Source of the DNA: Apteryx mantelli
Taxonomy: Eukaryota; Chordata; Aves; Apterygiformes; Apterygidae
Reading direction: 5' to 3'
DNA length: 64,000 bases
Assembly (NCBI RefSeq): GCF_036417845.1
Contig: NC_089981.1
Location: 65,189,268-65,253,267 of the forward strand
Positions 39,532 to 49,517 of the stretch are shown here, one piece after another. Every line of letters starts with the position of its first letter. Within the stretch, counting starts at the first letter, position 1. The notes under the pieces are model-generated. The model searched no databases, was not told where the DNA came from, and saw only the letters and a program-made list of their open reading frames with translations. The position numbers and the translations under genes are program-made.

Positions 39532-39552
39532 TCCATTAACCTCCTTAATGGA
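39532..39552. other. Perfect 8-bp inverted repeat with homeodomain-like cores
   Basis: TCCATTAA (39,532-39,539), a 5-base spacer CCTCC, and TTAATGGA (39,545-39,552). Each arm holds a TAAT/ATTA core, the geometry of a paired homeodomain site. It sits in an ATTA-rich patch with ACTGATTAATCC just to the left, about 1.1 kb past the ZDHHC22 stop codon. A regulatory role is inferred. Confidence 0.35.
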
Positions 39553-40670
39553 GTTATAACACGGATGAATTTACCCCTCTGCAGCAATGCGAGAGGGAAT
39601 TGCCCTGGAGAGCCTATAAACTTGGTGTGGCAGGGATATCTGAGGTAAACATTTTTGGTTTTGTTTTTAGCATAAAGTGTCCTGATTGGCTGGAAAACCT
39701 CCCTGTCTTCTGGGAGTCTGAACTCTTCCCAGCACAAACAATGCAGGCGCCCTGTCTGGCAGGGTGATGCATCAGGGCTCACGCGCACCAGCAGGGCTCT
39801 TGGCACCCTCCTTACAGCTGTGTGTGTGTGCACACTTGCCTCTCACTCCCTCAGCCTGCCCTGACGCACAGCTTCGCAGACACAGCCTTTTCATTCACCT
39901 CTGCAGTTTCCTCTCCTTGTGTCTCTGCATTATGATGATTTGTCTTCTGGCTGCTCCCTGTCAGAAGGGCAGCTTTGCCTGGACTGTGTCGCTGGGCAAA
40001 GGACTGCTGAAAATAAGTAGCAGAGCTACAGTCCACTGCACAGGGAGGAGAACAAGTGCAGAAATGGAGAAAGTTGGATTTCTCTTGGTTTTCTCCCTGA
40101 TTTTCTAGCTTGTGGAGAGAAGGTTTATCCACCTTCCTAGCCATGTGCGTAGCCTGCTCCTAGGGTGGCTTGGTACATTGCAGTTCTATCATTAAAGGCT
40201 TCTCAGTATCATAAAGCTGCTTTAGGTATACAAGAGCCAAAGATACCCTACAAAACCCTCCCAAGGAACAGATACTGTTTTTACAGTCTACCACAACAGC
40301 CCAGGCTCTCTGAAAGCTCCTGCTACAATTCATTAGGGAAGGTATAGGCTGGCTGACAGGGACTTGGGGCTGGAGAAGTTAGGCAGGAAGCCATAGGAGG
40401 GTCTGACTAATTTTTCTGCTAGCTCAAAGACTGTTGCCATGTACACAGGTGCAGTGATGTGACTACTAAGCTGCAGTATCTCTTCATCTACATGGTGTGT
40501 GATCTCCTTGTTAATATGCTAAATTTATTCTGTTAGTTAGCCAGTCCTTTCCTCCCACAGAGGCTGCAATCCCGAGAGATGGACTAGTCCAACTCTTCAG
40601 TGATCCAGAGAGAGTGGGAGAGAACAGGGAAGGTGTTGTGTGTATGAGATGCACACACACGCTCTGGGAT

Positions 40671-40676
40671 TTTATT
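40671..40676 (-). terminator. ZDHHC22: AATAAA overlapping the ZDHHC22 stop codon
   Basis: On the - strand the final Lys codon and TAA stop form AAATAAAA, so an AATAAA hexamer occupies 40,676-40,671. Eleven bases on is GTGTGTGTG (40,660-40,652), the usual kind of downstream element. If used, the mRNA would have almost no 3' UTR. Another hexamer on the same strand lies far downstream near 38,913-38,918. Confidence 0.35.
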
Positions 40677-40937
40677 TCTCTTTCTGCCTATGGTAGTCAT
40701 TTCCAACATTCAGCACAGGGATGAGAAGTCCTAGTAGCCACCTCTTTCCAAAGACCTCTTGCAGGTTCTCCCTCCAGGGCCGGGCTCTTACCACCATCCC
40801 TTTCCGCACCTGGTACCGCGTCTGTCCACGTAAGATCAGCAGCATCTGGTGACAGCAGAAGCCAGCACAGGCCAGGCCAATCCCTAGCCAGAGGTAGAGC
40901 ATGAGGATGACAAACATCTCAGAGCTGAGGAGAGCCC
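40672..40937 (-). other. ZDHHC22: ZDHHC22 last coding exon
   Basis: On the - strand the acceptor reads TTGACTTACAG with the exon starting at 40,937. The first two bases complete a Gly codon begun in the previous exon, then ALLSSEMFVILMLYLWLGIG follows. The frame stops at the TAA at 40,674-40,672. It encodes the fourth membrane segment and the conserved cytosolic tail. Confidence 0.9.
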
Positions 40938-43900
40938 CTGTAAGTCAAGAGTCAGGGGAAGGGAAGACAATAAAAGAAGCATTTTAGACACATCTCACAC
41001 GTCAGTGTAACAGCTCTCCAGGAACATTCAGCCTGGACAAGGGAAGAGCTGGCTATATTCTATAGCAGCTGTCCAAGTGGGGTGTCAGAAAAAAGGCAGG
41101 ATAGTTATTCTAACTATATTAAAGTGTTTTCTTTGTAGTGTTCAATGCAATGAACCCTAATGGGGAAATACTAAAATGGTAGCAGTCTCAGTAGATTTCT
41201 TCCTTTGCTCTTAATGTGAGGATCTAGATTTCAGAGGCAAATTCAGCCAGAAGTGAAACATATTTGAAAGACTTCAGCACTATTTTGAAGACTAGTTAAA
41301 TGATTTAAGGACCTATCTGCTAATCACAGTGAAACTAAGATTCCTAGATTCCTTTTGAAAATGGCTGTGAGTCCTACAACATTTAGATTGTTCCAGAAAC
41401 CTTACTATGTACAGTGGTACTAGACACAAAGATTTGGGATTCACCACTGTATACATGTATATAATATCTTAAAATAAAATGATCAATAATGCCATTCCTA
41501 GCATTGAGCAAATGCAATTTTCATATGCGTGCATGAAAAAAAAGAGTATTTTCCAAAATATTTCCAAAATATAGTCCAAATTCCTTTTTTAAATCTGCTG
41601 CTAGAATGCTCCAAGTATTTTATAGGGATGAAACTCTGAACTCAACAATTTTTGTAATATATATTTATGTTGAATGCATTTAAATTAAAGAAACATTCTG
41701 TGGGCCCTTCTCTCTACAATGATTTTAGAATTCCTTCTGGAAAATATTAGTATAGTAGCAGTTATCACTGAGTGACCTTTCAGTGCCTAGGCAGATACAA
41801 AACCATTAAAATAGTAGTATGTGTGTGCATATGAATGTGTTCACACTTATTCTGTATATAGCAATATATTCTTAAACACCCATATTTACACACAGGCACG
41901 TACAGAGAATGAAATATGTGCTAATTCCTGCAAGGTTTAAAAATAAGAAAGCTCTCAAATGTTCCCTTCTGGAAGAACATGCAACAGGGCAGTTGCAGGC
42001 TCTGGGTCCTCTGCATCTGCAGGAGCCCGTATAAGGAGCAGTGCAGGAGTGCTGCCTCTGACCCCGCAGGAATCCCTGCCAGAGCAAGGATTGCATGCTT
42101 AATAGAGGGTGCTGCCTAAAACAAGTACATGGCTGCTTTAGGCTTTAAGTTTGATACGAGGGTGGCTGGATAAACGTCTCAAGCCAGAGTGAATGGTGCT
42201 GCTTGGCCTTCCAACCTACAAATCCCAGCTTTTCCACTTCACAGTGCTATAAGTGAGAGGTTGGGACTGACCATGAAGTTCACTCCAAGCTTTGAGCTTG
42301 GCTGAGTGGGTCCATTTGAGGATAATTTGTAAGGAGACTGACTAATGCCTAGAGCTTTCAGAGATTGTCCTCAAGACTAGAAAAAGGCACTGGCGTCAGT
42401 CAGTTTGCTTTCTAAAGGCAATGTCATCTTTCCCTTCTCATCAGGTTCCGTTCAGTTCAGTGGTCTTCATATGCAGTGTTGCAATGGGAGAGCAAACCCT
42501 TTAGGATAATGACAAATCCTCATCCCAGTTCTGCCAGAATAACTTAATGAATTAGATAGGAACTCCAGAGCCAAACACAGGCTTCTTTGCCCTTCTTTTA
42601 CTGGGCCAGAGTGTGACAGAGATTTGTTCCTTTCTACAGCTAATATTCAGATGGGAATGCGGAGAAAAATAGCTATTTTCTTTAGAACCTTATAAATAAA
42701 ACTTATAGCCAGCATGGCTGTAAGTTTTATTTCTGTGCGAGCTGCTGAAATTCAATATTGAGCAAGAAATTGCCCTTGTCTCCCCTTGCAAATGTTATGC
42801 ATCTCTGAGCCATGTTTTCCAGATATAAGGTTTTTTAACCTTATTTTCAGGTTAGCTACATAAAACATTTTCTATCATTTCTTTTGTGGACCCAGTCTGA
42901 CCTGTATTTACAAAAGTATTGTTCATTTGTCCCTCATCACCACAGCCCATTTTAGTCTCAGATTCACTTTTGCTCTGACTGACCTGATGTGATCTCAAGT
43001 TTATTGCCATACATTATCTATGCCAGAAAAGCTGAATCTCAGAGCTGAAATTACAGACTCTGTGTCAGATTCTTAAATCCATGCCTGAGCACAGTCTGGC
43101 GTAACTAGCCAACTGAAAATTTTCCCAGCATGGAGTCAGGAAACATTTAGTTGTTATAAGACCAGTAGATCCACCATTCATTACCTTTCAGTCCTGCCTC
43201 CAGTGTAGAGGACATGCTATAGAAAAAGAAGACAGGTGTGTTTTTCCTCTGCTATAGCAGTTCTCCATTTGGATCCCTCAACAATCCTTAAGTAATAGTT
43301 ACGTTAGCCGCTTAAGAAAAATGTTGGATGGATGATCCTTCTAGGTAACTACACCAGGCTGTGCTTTTCTTTCCTGAACTGGAGGTTAAATGTGCTAGTA
43401 GAAACTCAATAGGCCCTTCGTCCCAAGGAACAAACACACTAGTCGTTGTCTGTATATCGCTGTGTGAGCAGCAGCTTTCAGCTCTGGCCAAGCTGGGAAT
43501 TCAGTGGGAGCTGGGAGCTGTTGCCTCTCGAGTATGTTCTAGCTCCCAGCTCTCAGCCCTGCACCCAGCCCAGTTGTGTCCCACTCAAATCTTGCCAATG
43601 ATGTGCTGTCTTTGGCACTGCACACTGCTGACACCAGAATTTGGTCACTTCAGTGACTCCTCAGATATATATCGGGACCCATCCTGGTGCAGATCAGACC
43701 ACAGAATCAGAGAGACATAACTAATTCCTTGATAGTCTCCTCCCACATCCCTGCCCCAGTCTGCTTGTGTTGAGCAGAGCTTAGACACTGGGGAAAATCA
43801 TGCCCAGTGTTTTTAATGTTAGTGGAGCTCATGTAACATTATTTACAAAAATTGTTCTACTTGGAAAAATGACTCCATAAAAATGTCATGGCAGGATTTC

Positions 43901-45860
43901 ATGTTTATTGTCTCTCAGTGATTACCATGACAAATCTGCTAATTTGCCAAGTAGAGAGATATTTGTTTGTTTTCAGATGGCAACCCTGCAAATTCAGCCT
44001 GGAATCCAAAAAGCTAGCTGGGGCCTCTCTGGCTCTTGTACCAGCAATGAAGATTCCACAATCAAATCATAATCAACACTTCTGGTGACAGTGCATGAGC
44101 CAGAACAGATGCCAGACCTTTATTACGGAGCTCAGTTGAATCTGCAAAGCTAAAAAATACGGAATACCTATTTTAGTCTGTAAAGAAAGCTGATCTAAGT
44201 CTGCTAGGCATGAGCTGCATATGGGGAAAAATGACATTTTTCTGCAGTCACTTTCACGGCAGAATAACACACTAAGCTCTCTGCATAGTCACTTCTCAGA
44301 GATCAGGTTTTATCTATTGTCAGGTTTTATCTATCTCTTAGGTTTGGACAGAGGAAGGTTTGGGGCTAGAGAGTTTGGGGGGCAAGCTGAAAGGTGAAGT
44401 GACAACATTGGAAGAGCAGAGGAAGAGTTGTGGGAGCAGAATCAGGAGGAGGAAGGGGAGCATTTGAGAGATTTATGGAAGAGCAGGAAGAGAGGGGAAG
44501 GCAGAAAAAGCAGAAGAAGAGGTAAGGGATGGTGAAAGGAAGAAAGGCATTTGCTTTTGGTGCAGAGCTCTTGCAGAGAGCAGGCATATGGAGAATTTCC
44601 ACATCTCTGTGGAAACTTGTTTCAGACTGGGGTCAAGAAAGAGCTTGCTAATCATGTCACATTAACTTTCCTCTTGGTTTCTAGAAGCTAACTGTTGCCT
44701 GAACCTGAATTCTCCTGTGCTGGAAGAATGACAAGGTATTAGTAAGTTTGCACTGCCAGGATAGTAGGTGGGTAACAGTGAATGCAGTGGGTGCATGGAC
44801 CTAGATCAGGAGAGTGGGAATATTTCTGTTGGGATATGGGGAACCTGAAGATCTGTAGGATGTGAAAACCCACAGACCCACCACCACCACCCACCTCTGC
44901 TTGTAGGACAGCAAAAAGATGCCTCTTGCTTATAGGACAATTGCTGAAATCTTCTCTCTCCTCCTGTCTAATTGCAACACACTCCCTGTGTGACCAACAA
45001 CCCTATTCTATCACTGACAAGCTGGTTATGGTTTTTTAGTCTAATGCATTATGTATAGGGCTGTGGCTGTAACTTGGAGCGGGTTCCAGCCTTTATTTCA
45101 GCTGAAGCAAAATCATTTGCAAGCACCGCCTCTAGACTCTAAACAAGGCTTTACTGAACACAAATAATTCTTGCTCTTGCCCATTCCCCCCTCTACCAAC
45201 CTAATCCCCCATTACTGGGGAAAGAGCATGTCCTCCCTCACACCCCAGGGGCCCAGGAGGAGGAACATGCTCCTCATCTCTGAGGAAGGAGTCCTTACCT
45301 GAGAAGAACTGGCTGATGGAGTGAGGCAGAAGGGTGAAGAAGGCCAGTGGATTTGCAAAGGACATGGAGAGTACGACAGAAATGTAAGCCATGCCTGCCA
45401 CCAGGGAGTCGAGGCAAGCCAGGGAGGTGTAGAGGCAGAACATGATGAAGTTCCGCATGTTCCTGCTCCCGATGCAGTTCCCTGTGAAGAAACAGTGGTG
45501 GTCATGCCTCTGGGTGACTCTGGCACACAGTCTACAGAAGTGAGTGCTGGGCAAGACTGAGCCAGGGGACCTGCTTCCAGCCAGCCAGTCCGCCACCACT
45601 TCAGCTCCTTCGCCCAAGTTTAAGCCCTTGCCCAAGTCCTCAGGGGAGCTCTGGATCACAAGTACGTAGTTGCCCAGGGCATTAGCTGAGAGGAAGAGGA
45701 AGAGGGCCCCATGCAGCAGAGCAGGAGAGAGAAGTGAGGTGGTGGAAGGGTCTCTGAACATGCTGGGGATGAAGAGAAAGATCTGGAGGACGAAGGTCAC
45801 TAGGGAGATGCACAAGAAGTAGGCTGGAGCAACAACATTGAGCAACCTGAGAACTAGCAT
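40672..45860 (-). CDS. ZDHHC22: Palmitoyltransferase ZDHHC22, spliced coding region
   Basis: DHHC proteins attach palmitate to cysteines of membrane and neuronal proteins from within ER/Golgi membranes; ZDHHC22 is mainly neural in mammals. Coding segments, on the - strand, are 45,860-45,299 and 40,937-40,672. They join in frame (phase 1) and give 275 residues; human is about 263. Four hydrophobic stretches are visible: about 11-31, 46-68, 137-165 and 196-222. The cytosolic cysteine-rich loop holds HFCRLCARVTQRHDHHCFF, with the DHHC motif at residues 120-123 (catalytic Cys123) and then TGNCIG. The C-terminal half carries LRGQTRYQVRKG, RARPWRENLQEVFGKRWLL and a charged tail, as in the mammalian protein. 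The first Cys-x2-Cys pair of typical DHHC domains is absent, which I recall also for human ZDHHC22. The start ATG at 45,860 lies 14 bases after a likely splice acceptor. Confidence 0.92.
42694..42732 (+). other. Near-perfect 18-bp hairpin with 3-base loop
   Basis: Arms at 42,694-42,711 and 42,715-42,732 are exact reverse complements except at one position, which becomes a G-U pair in + strand RNA. The loop is GCA. The left arm reads AAATAAAACTTATAGCCA. It lies in the ZDHHC22 intron, on the strand opposite to that gene. It is too short for a standard microRNA precursor. Its origin (a mini inverted-repeat element, or a local duplication in inverted order) is unknown. Confidence 0.85.
44345..44560. 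repeat. Purine-rich tract
   Basis: About 200 bases dominated by A and G on the + strand with many GGAAG and GAGGA words (for example AGGAGGAGGAAGGGGAG near 44,444-44,460). No tandem unit is regular. The complementary ORFs are low-complexity pyrimidine reading and are not genes. Confidence 0.6.
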
Positions 45861-45874
45861 TGCGGATTACATTC
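45299..45874 (-). other. ZDHHC22: ZDHHC22 first coding exon
   Basis: On the - strand, TTTCCCCTGCAG|GAATG marks an acceptor with the exon starting at 45,874, 14 bases before the ATG at 45,860. The donor is TTCTCAG|GTAAGG at 45,299. It encodes residues 1-187 and the first base of codon 188: three membrane segments and the DHHC loop. Confidence 0.88.
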
Positions 45875-46254
45875 CTGCAGGGGAAAGCAAGGAGAGAACA
45901 AACATCACCGCTTCGGCTGCCCACTTCATCCTTCCATTTCCTGCCGGGTCCCCGGCCCCGCGGCGGCCCCGCTCGGCTCCGGAAAATGCCCTCCGGGGGC
46001 CGCTCTCCCTCGCCGCCGCCCCACGGCACCGGCAGGGCCGGGGCACAGGGACCGCTCGGGGGCAGCGACGGCTCCCCGGCGCCTGGAGGAGGCACCCCGG
46101 CCCCAGCGTCTGCCTCCGGGGAACTTGCAGCAGCGATGCCCCGGAGGGTCTGCGGAGGCTGGAGGGGAGAGCCGGGCTCCTGCAGTGTGCCGGCTGTGCG
46201 GGCACCGCTCTGCTCATCTAGCAGAGTCTCTCTGCCAGGCAGGGTCAGTTTTGG

Positions 46255-46345
46255 TATTGCATGAGAGGAAAAAAGGTGGTGCTGGAGGAAGGGGGAGTGA
46301 ATTGAAAGCGGGGGGAGGAGAAGAAGAGGGGGGGAGAGGTTGCTC
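46255..46345. repeat. G/A-rich tract in the ZDHHC22 promoter
   Basis: Almost all purine on the + strand, with runs such as GGGGGGAGGAGAAGAAGAGG. Mirror-like purine tracts of this type can form triplex or tetrad DNA; this is not shown here. Confidence 0.55.
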
Positions 46346-46415
46346 TAATCCACTGCAATACGGATCAAATCCAATGCTCTAATTTATCCTTTAAAGCCAC
46401 GGATCTACAGATTAC

Positions 46416-46700
46416 CTCAATGACCGCTGCCCTGCTCTGCACGAAATTAGAAAATGGACAAAACAGCTGGTCAACTGCTGTCCGGCTGCAACCTGCGGCG
46501 CTGGGCTCCCGAGGGGGGGCGGCCCCAGAGCCGCGTCCCCGGCCGGGCACAGCACATCGCCGCCAGCCAGCCGGTCCCCCCCCGGCCCCGGCCACGCCGG
46601 CCCCGAGCAGCGCCCAGCCCCGAGCTCCGCAGGGGAAGAAGAAAGCCCAAGGCGGCGGGGGGGGCAACCAAACGCAGCGACGAGCTAGCCCGGTCTCCGT
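46416..46700 (-). other. ZDHHC22: Possible non-coding first exon of ZDHHC22
   Basis: On the - strand, CATTGAG|GTAATC gives a donor with exon end at 46,416, which would pair with the acceptor at 45,875 to remove a 541-base leader intron. The transcription start is not visible, so the right limit is only indicative. Support is the splice motif alone. Confidence 0.35.
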
Positions 46701-46879
46701 GAGGGTGCCGGCACCCCGATCACCCCCTCGCCTGCAGCCCCAGGGGCTCCCCGGCGCGGCGGGGGTGCACCGGTTCCGGTGTGCCTGGCGCCGGCAGAGC
46801 CGCTGCTGCCGCCCGGCCCGGCGGCTGCCGCCCCCGACCGCGCCAAGCGCCCCCCTCCACCCCCGGCGCCTGCCCGGCC

Positions 46880-47210
46880 CTGTCCTGACTCCCTCTCCCT
46901 GCCCCTGGCCGTCCCTTCCAGTCCTTGTTCTGTCCTGCCCTGTCCCGCTCCCTGTCCTATCCCTGTCTGATTCCTGTACTCTCTCTCTCCTCCAACTGTC
47001 CTACCCTGTGTCTCTCCCTCTCCCTGTCCTTTCCAGTTCTCGTCCTGTCCCTGTCCTTCTCTCTCTTCCTCTGCCTCTCCCTGTCCTGTCCTTTTCCTTT
47101 CCGGTCCTTGTCCTCCGCCGTCCCTGTTCTTCTCCCCTTTTGTCCTTGTTCTGTCCTCTTCTTCTCACTATCCCTTCCCCTTCCCCCGCCCCTGCCCCAT
47201 CCCTGTCCCT
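46880..47210. repeat. Degenerate pyrimidine tract rich in CCTGTCC
   Basis: About 330 bases with few purines on the + strand, made of loosely repeated CCCTGTCC, TCCTGTCC and CTCTCCCTG words. It runs directly into the more regular minisatellite and shares its CTGTCCC core, so the two probably have one origin. Long open frames across it on the + strand are low-complexity and not genes. Confidence 0.8.
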
Positions 47211-47550
47211 TCAGCACTCATCCCTATCCCTCAGCACCCAGCTCTGTCCCTCAGCACCCAGCTCTGTCGCTTCAGCGCCCATCCCTGTCCCTCAGCACCC
47301 ATCCCTGTCCCTTCAGCACCCAGCTCTGTCCCTTCAGCACCCGGCTCTGTCCCTTCAGCACCCGGCTCTGTCCCTCACCACCCGGCTTTGTCCCTCACCA
47401 CCCGGCTTTGTCCCTTCAGCATCCAGCTCTGTCCCTCACCACCCAGCTCTGTCGCTTCAGCACCCATCCCTGTCCCTCAGCACCCAGGTCTGTCCATCAG
47501 CACCCGGCTCTATCCATCAGCGCCCGGCACTGTCCCTTCAGCGCCTTCTG
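47211..47550. repeat. Minisatellite, 20/21-bp unit, 16 copies plus a partial
   Basis: Units of the form TCAGCACCCAGCTCTGTCCC with an optional extra T are repeated head to tail from 47,211 to 47,537, followed by a part unit. I count 16 whole units, nine of 20 bases and seven of 21. Variants include ATCCC for GCTCT (units 1, 4, 5, 13), CCGG for CCAG (7-10, 15, 16), and TCACC for TCAGC (9, 10, 12). The mixture of unit lengths shifts the reading frame repeatedly, so it does not encode a repeat protein. There are no spacers, so it is not a CRISPR array. Confidence 0.95.
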
Positions 47551-49515
47551 TAGGGCCCACACACCCTCCCCCCGCCTCCCTCTAAGCACTGCCCAGGGGA
47601 CACCATGCCCTCAGGCGGACCCTGGGACTCTTGGGTCCTGCCATGTCCCATGGCGAGAGCAGGGAGGTGAGAAGGTCCTGCCTGCTTCAGACCACAGAGA
47701 GCATTTCCTTTCCTCACTGATGGGAATAAGGGGAAGCCAGAGGCTTGGACATGTCTCCTGCTGCCCTGCAGTCACCTGTGTGGGGACCAGCCTCTGAGGC
47801 AAGGGGAAATTTAGGGGAGAGTTTCTGCAGATTCAAAGCCTCCCTGGGCTTGTAGAGCACTCTTGCGCAATGGCAGGCAGCTAGGAAAAGCTTTGAGCTG
47901 GGCAGGTGGTGCCCAAGCAGCATGGGATGCTGGTAGGAGCTGTGCAGACATGTATTTGCCCTCTGACAGCCACATGCCCTCTCCCCTCTCTGCCCACCCA
48001 CACACTCCTTGTACTGCCTACACAGACACTGTGCACAGCCTCACACTCTCCTACACACCTACGTTCTGTACCCTCTCAGCTCTGCAGAAAAGCATCCCTG
48101 TCTTCCTCTGAAGAAGAGCCACCCATGACAGGAGAAGGCGACAGAAGAGGGCTGTTGGGATGCAGCTTTGCCCCCAGAGATAGTCAAAATCTGCATGGGT
48201 CACAAGTCAAAGAAAAGTGGATTTAATCTGATCTTAGGTCCTAGGCTTACTGGCCAAACCCTCAACACACCCATGAACAGACTCAGCTTCTCCAAAAGAG
48301 ACTCTTCTTTCGCCTGAAGGTGCAGAGCAAAATTAAAGTGTGTTTCAGGTCTCAGTTTCTAGAGAGAGAGACCTGGAGGAGAGAGCAGCTGTGTTTGTCT
48401 CTTGCACATACATTAGTGTGGAGATTGGTGATAGCAACTGAGTTCAAGGGTTCTTCATCAGAAATAACTTTTTTCTCCTAGATCACTTTCATGATTCAAC
48501 ATTTCTGAGAAAAACGGTGGCATAATAAAAGCAAGTGAAAACCTAGACTGTAGGCACTAGATCTGCAGTGAGAAACAAGTAAGAGGCACCTTCAGCAGAA
48601 CTGGAGGGAAAGCTGCTCAGAACAAATCTAGCTTTCACTCCCACCTCCCTCATTCTCCTGTCACGACTACTGAGAATAAAATTCCTTCAATATTTCCTCA
48701 ACTCATCAATTTAAAGTAGACTGAGCCTTGCAATAGAGATACGTGACCCAGCCTGGATTCTATCTTTAAATAATCAGACAGTGTTTTCTCCATATTTTAA
48801 CAGCTTACATCAAAATAAAAAAATTACAGAGAAACCTTTTCATGTAATGAAAGGTTCTTAGACTGAAGGGACTGCATCTCATGAAAGACATTAATCCTGC
48901 CTGTATAGGAGCATCATAAGCTGTAGCCAAATGTACAGAAAAAGAAAAAAAGAAAAGGAAAAAAGGTGAAAAGGAAAGAAGAAAAAACAACTTCTGTTTT
49001 CCACTGGAATGAAAAAATGGTGAAGCAATTTATCCCTGGTGTTCTCATTAAAATGCTGCTGAAAACTGATGCTTATGATTTGTCACTGTTAAAATACTGG
49101 CTTCATATTTTAGAATACAGTAAAAAAAATTCCTCTCTCAATGCTGTTGTGCCAATATGATGAGATGTTGGCAGAATAGGGGAGAAGTTGTCTGGGGATG
49201 AATATGCCTATGCATGTGCATATGGGTAGAGATATGGGAGATATGGGTAAATAAGGAGAATAGTGTAAGGAGTAAGTGAATAACAGGAATAGTAGTTAAT
49301 TTGGAACGCACATTAAAAATAGTAATATTTGCTTCAGGAGTTTGAATTTTCCATGTTGTAAAAGCAACATTGTGAGAGATGTTAAGCTCCATGGCATTCA
49401 GAAATATTATCTTCCTTTCCCTCTCTGGAGAGACAGTTTTCCTGGACAGAGAGTCAGTTTGTGACTCAGAAGATGAAGTGTTTCCCCTGTCCTGCTTTTC
49501 AACTGTAGACAAATG
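47551..49515. other. Intergenic stretch
   Basis: No gene or clear repeat recognised. A short A/G-rich patch lies at about 48,940-48,990. Confidence 0.4.
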
Positions 49516-49517
49516 AT

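Larger units (their letters stand above)
40938..45298 (-). other. ZDHHC22: ZDHHC22 coding intron
   Basis: A 4.36-kb intron bounded on the - strand by AG|GTAAGGACTCC (donor, 45,298) and TTGACTTACAG (acceptor, 40,938). No nested gene recognised. It contains the hairpin at 42,694-42,732 and a purine-rich tract near 44,345-44,560. Confidence 0.88.
45930..46870. promoter_or_regulatory. ZDHHC22: CpG-island promoter of ZDHHC22
   Basis: GC-rich, CpG-dense block directly upstream of ZDHHC22 (which is read leftwards). It is interrupted by a purine-rich, AT-richer stretch at about 46,255-46,420. Open frames through it on both strands follow from base composition. TMEM63C, the expected next gene, runs on the + strand in human, so the island could in principle serve both directions; no + strand exon was recognised. 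Confidence 0.75.

Noticed and set aside
42694-42732. microRNA precursor
   Set aside because: The stem is only 18 pairs with a 3-base loop, too short for a normal precursor, although the hairpin itself is real.
47211-47550. CRISPR-like array of direct repeats
   Set aside because: Units are contiguous with no unique spacers, and the genome is vertebrate. It is a minisatellite.
46420-47553. 377-codon + strand open frame (and an overlapping 290-codon one)
   Set aside because: It crosses a CpG island, a pyrimidine tract and a minisatellite with mixed 20/21-base units. The peptide is S/P/L low-complexity in every frame, and no family or splice evidence supports it.
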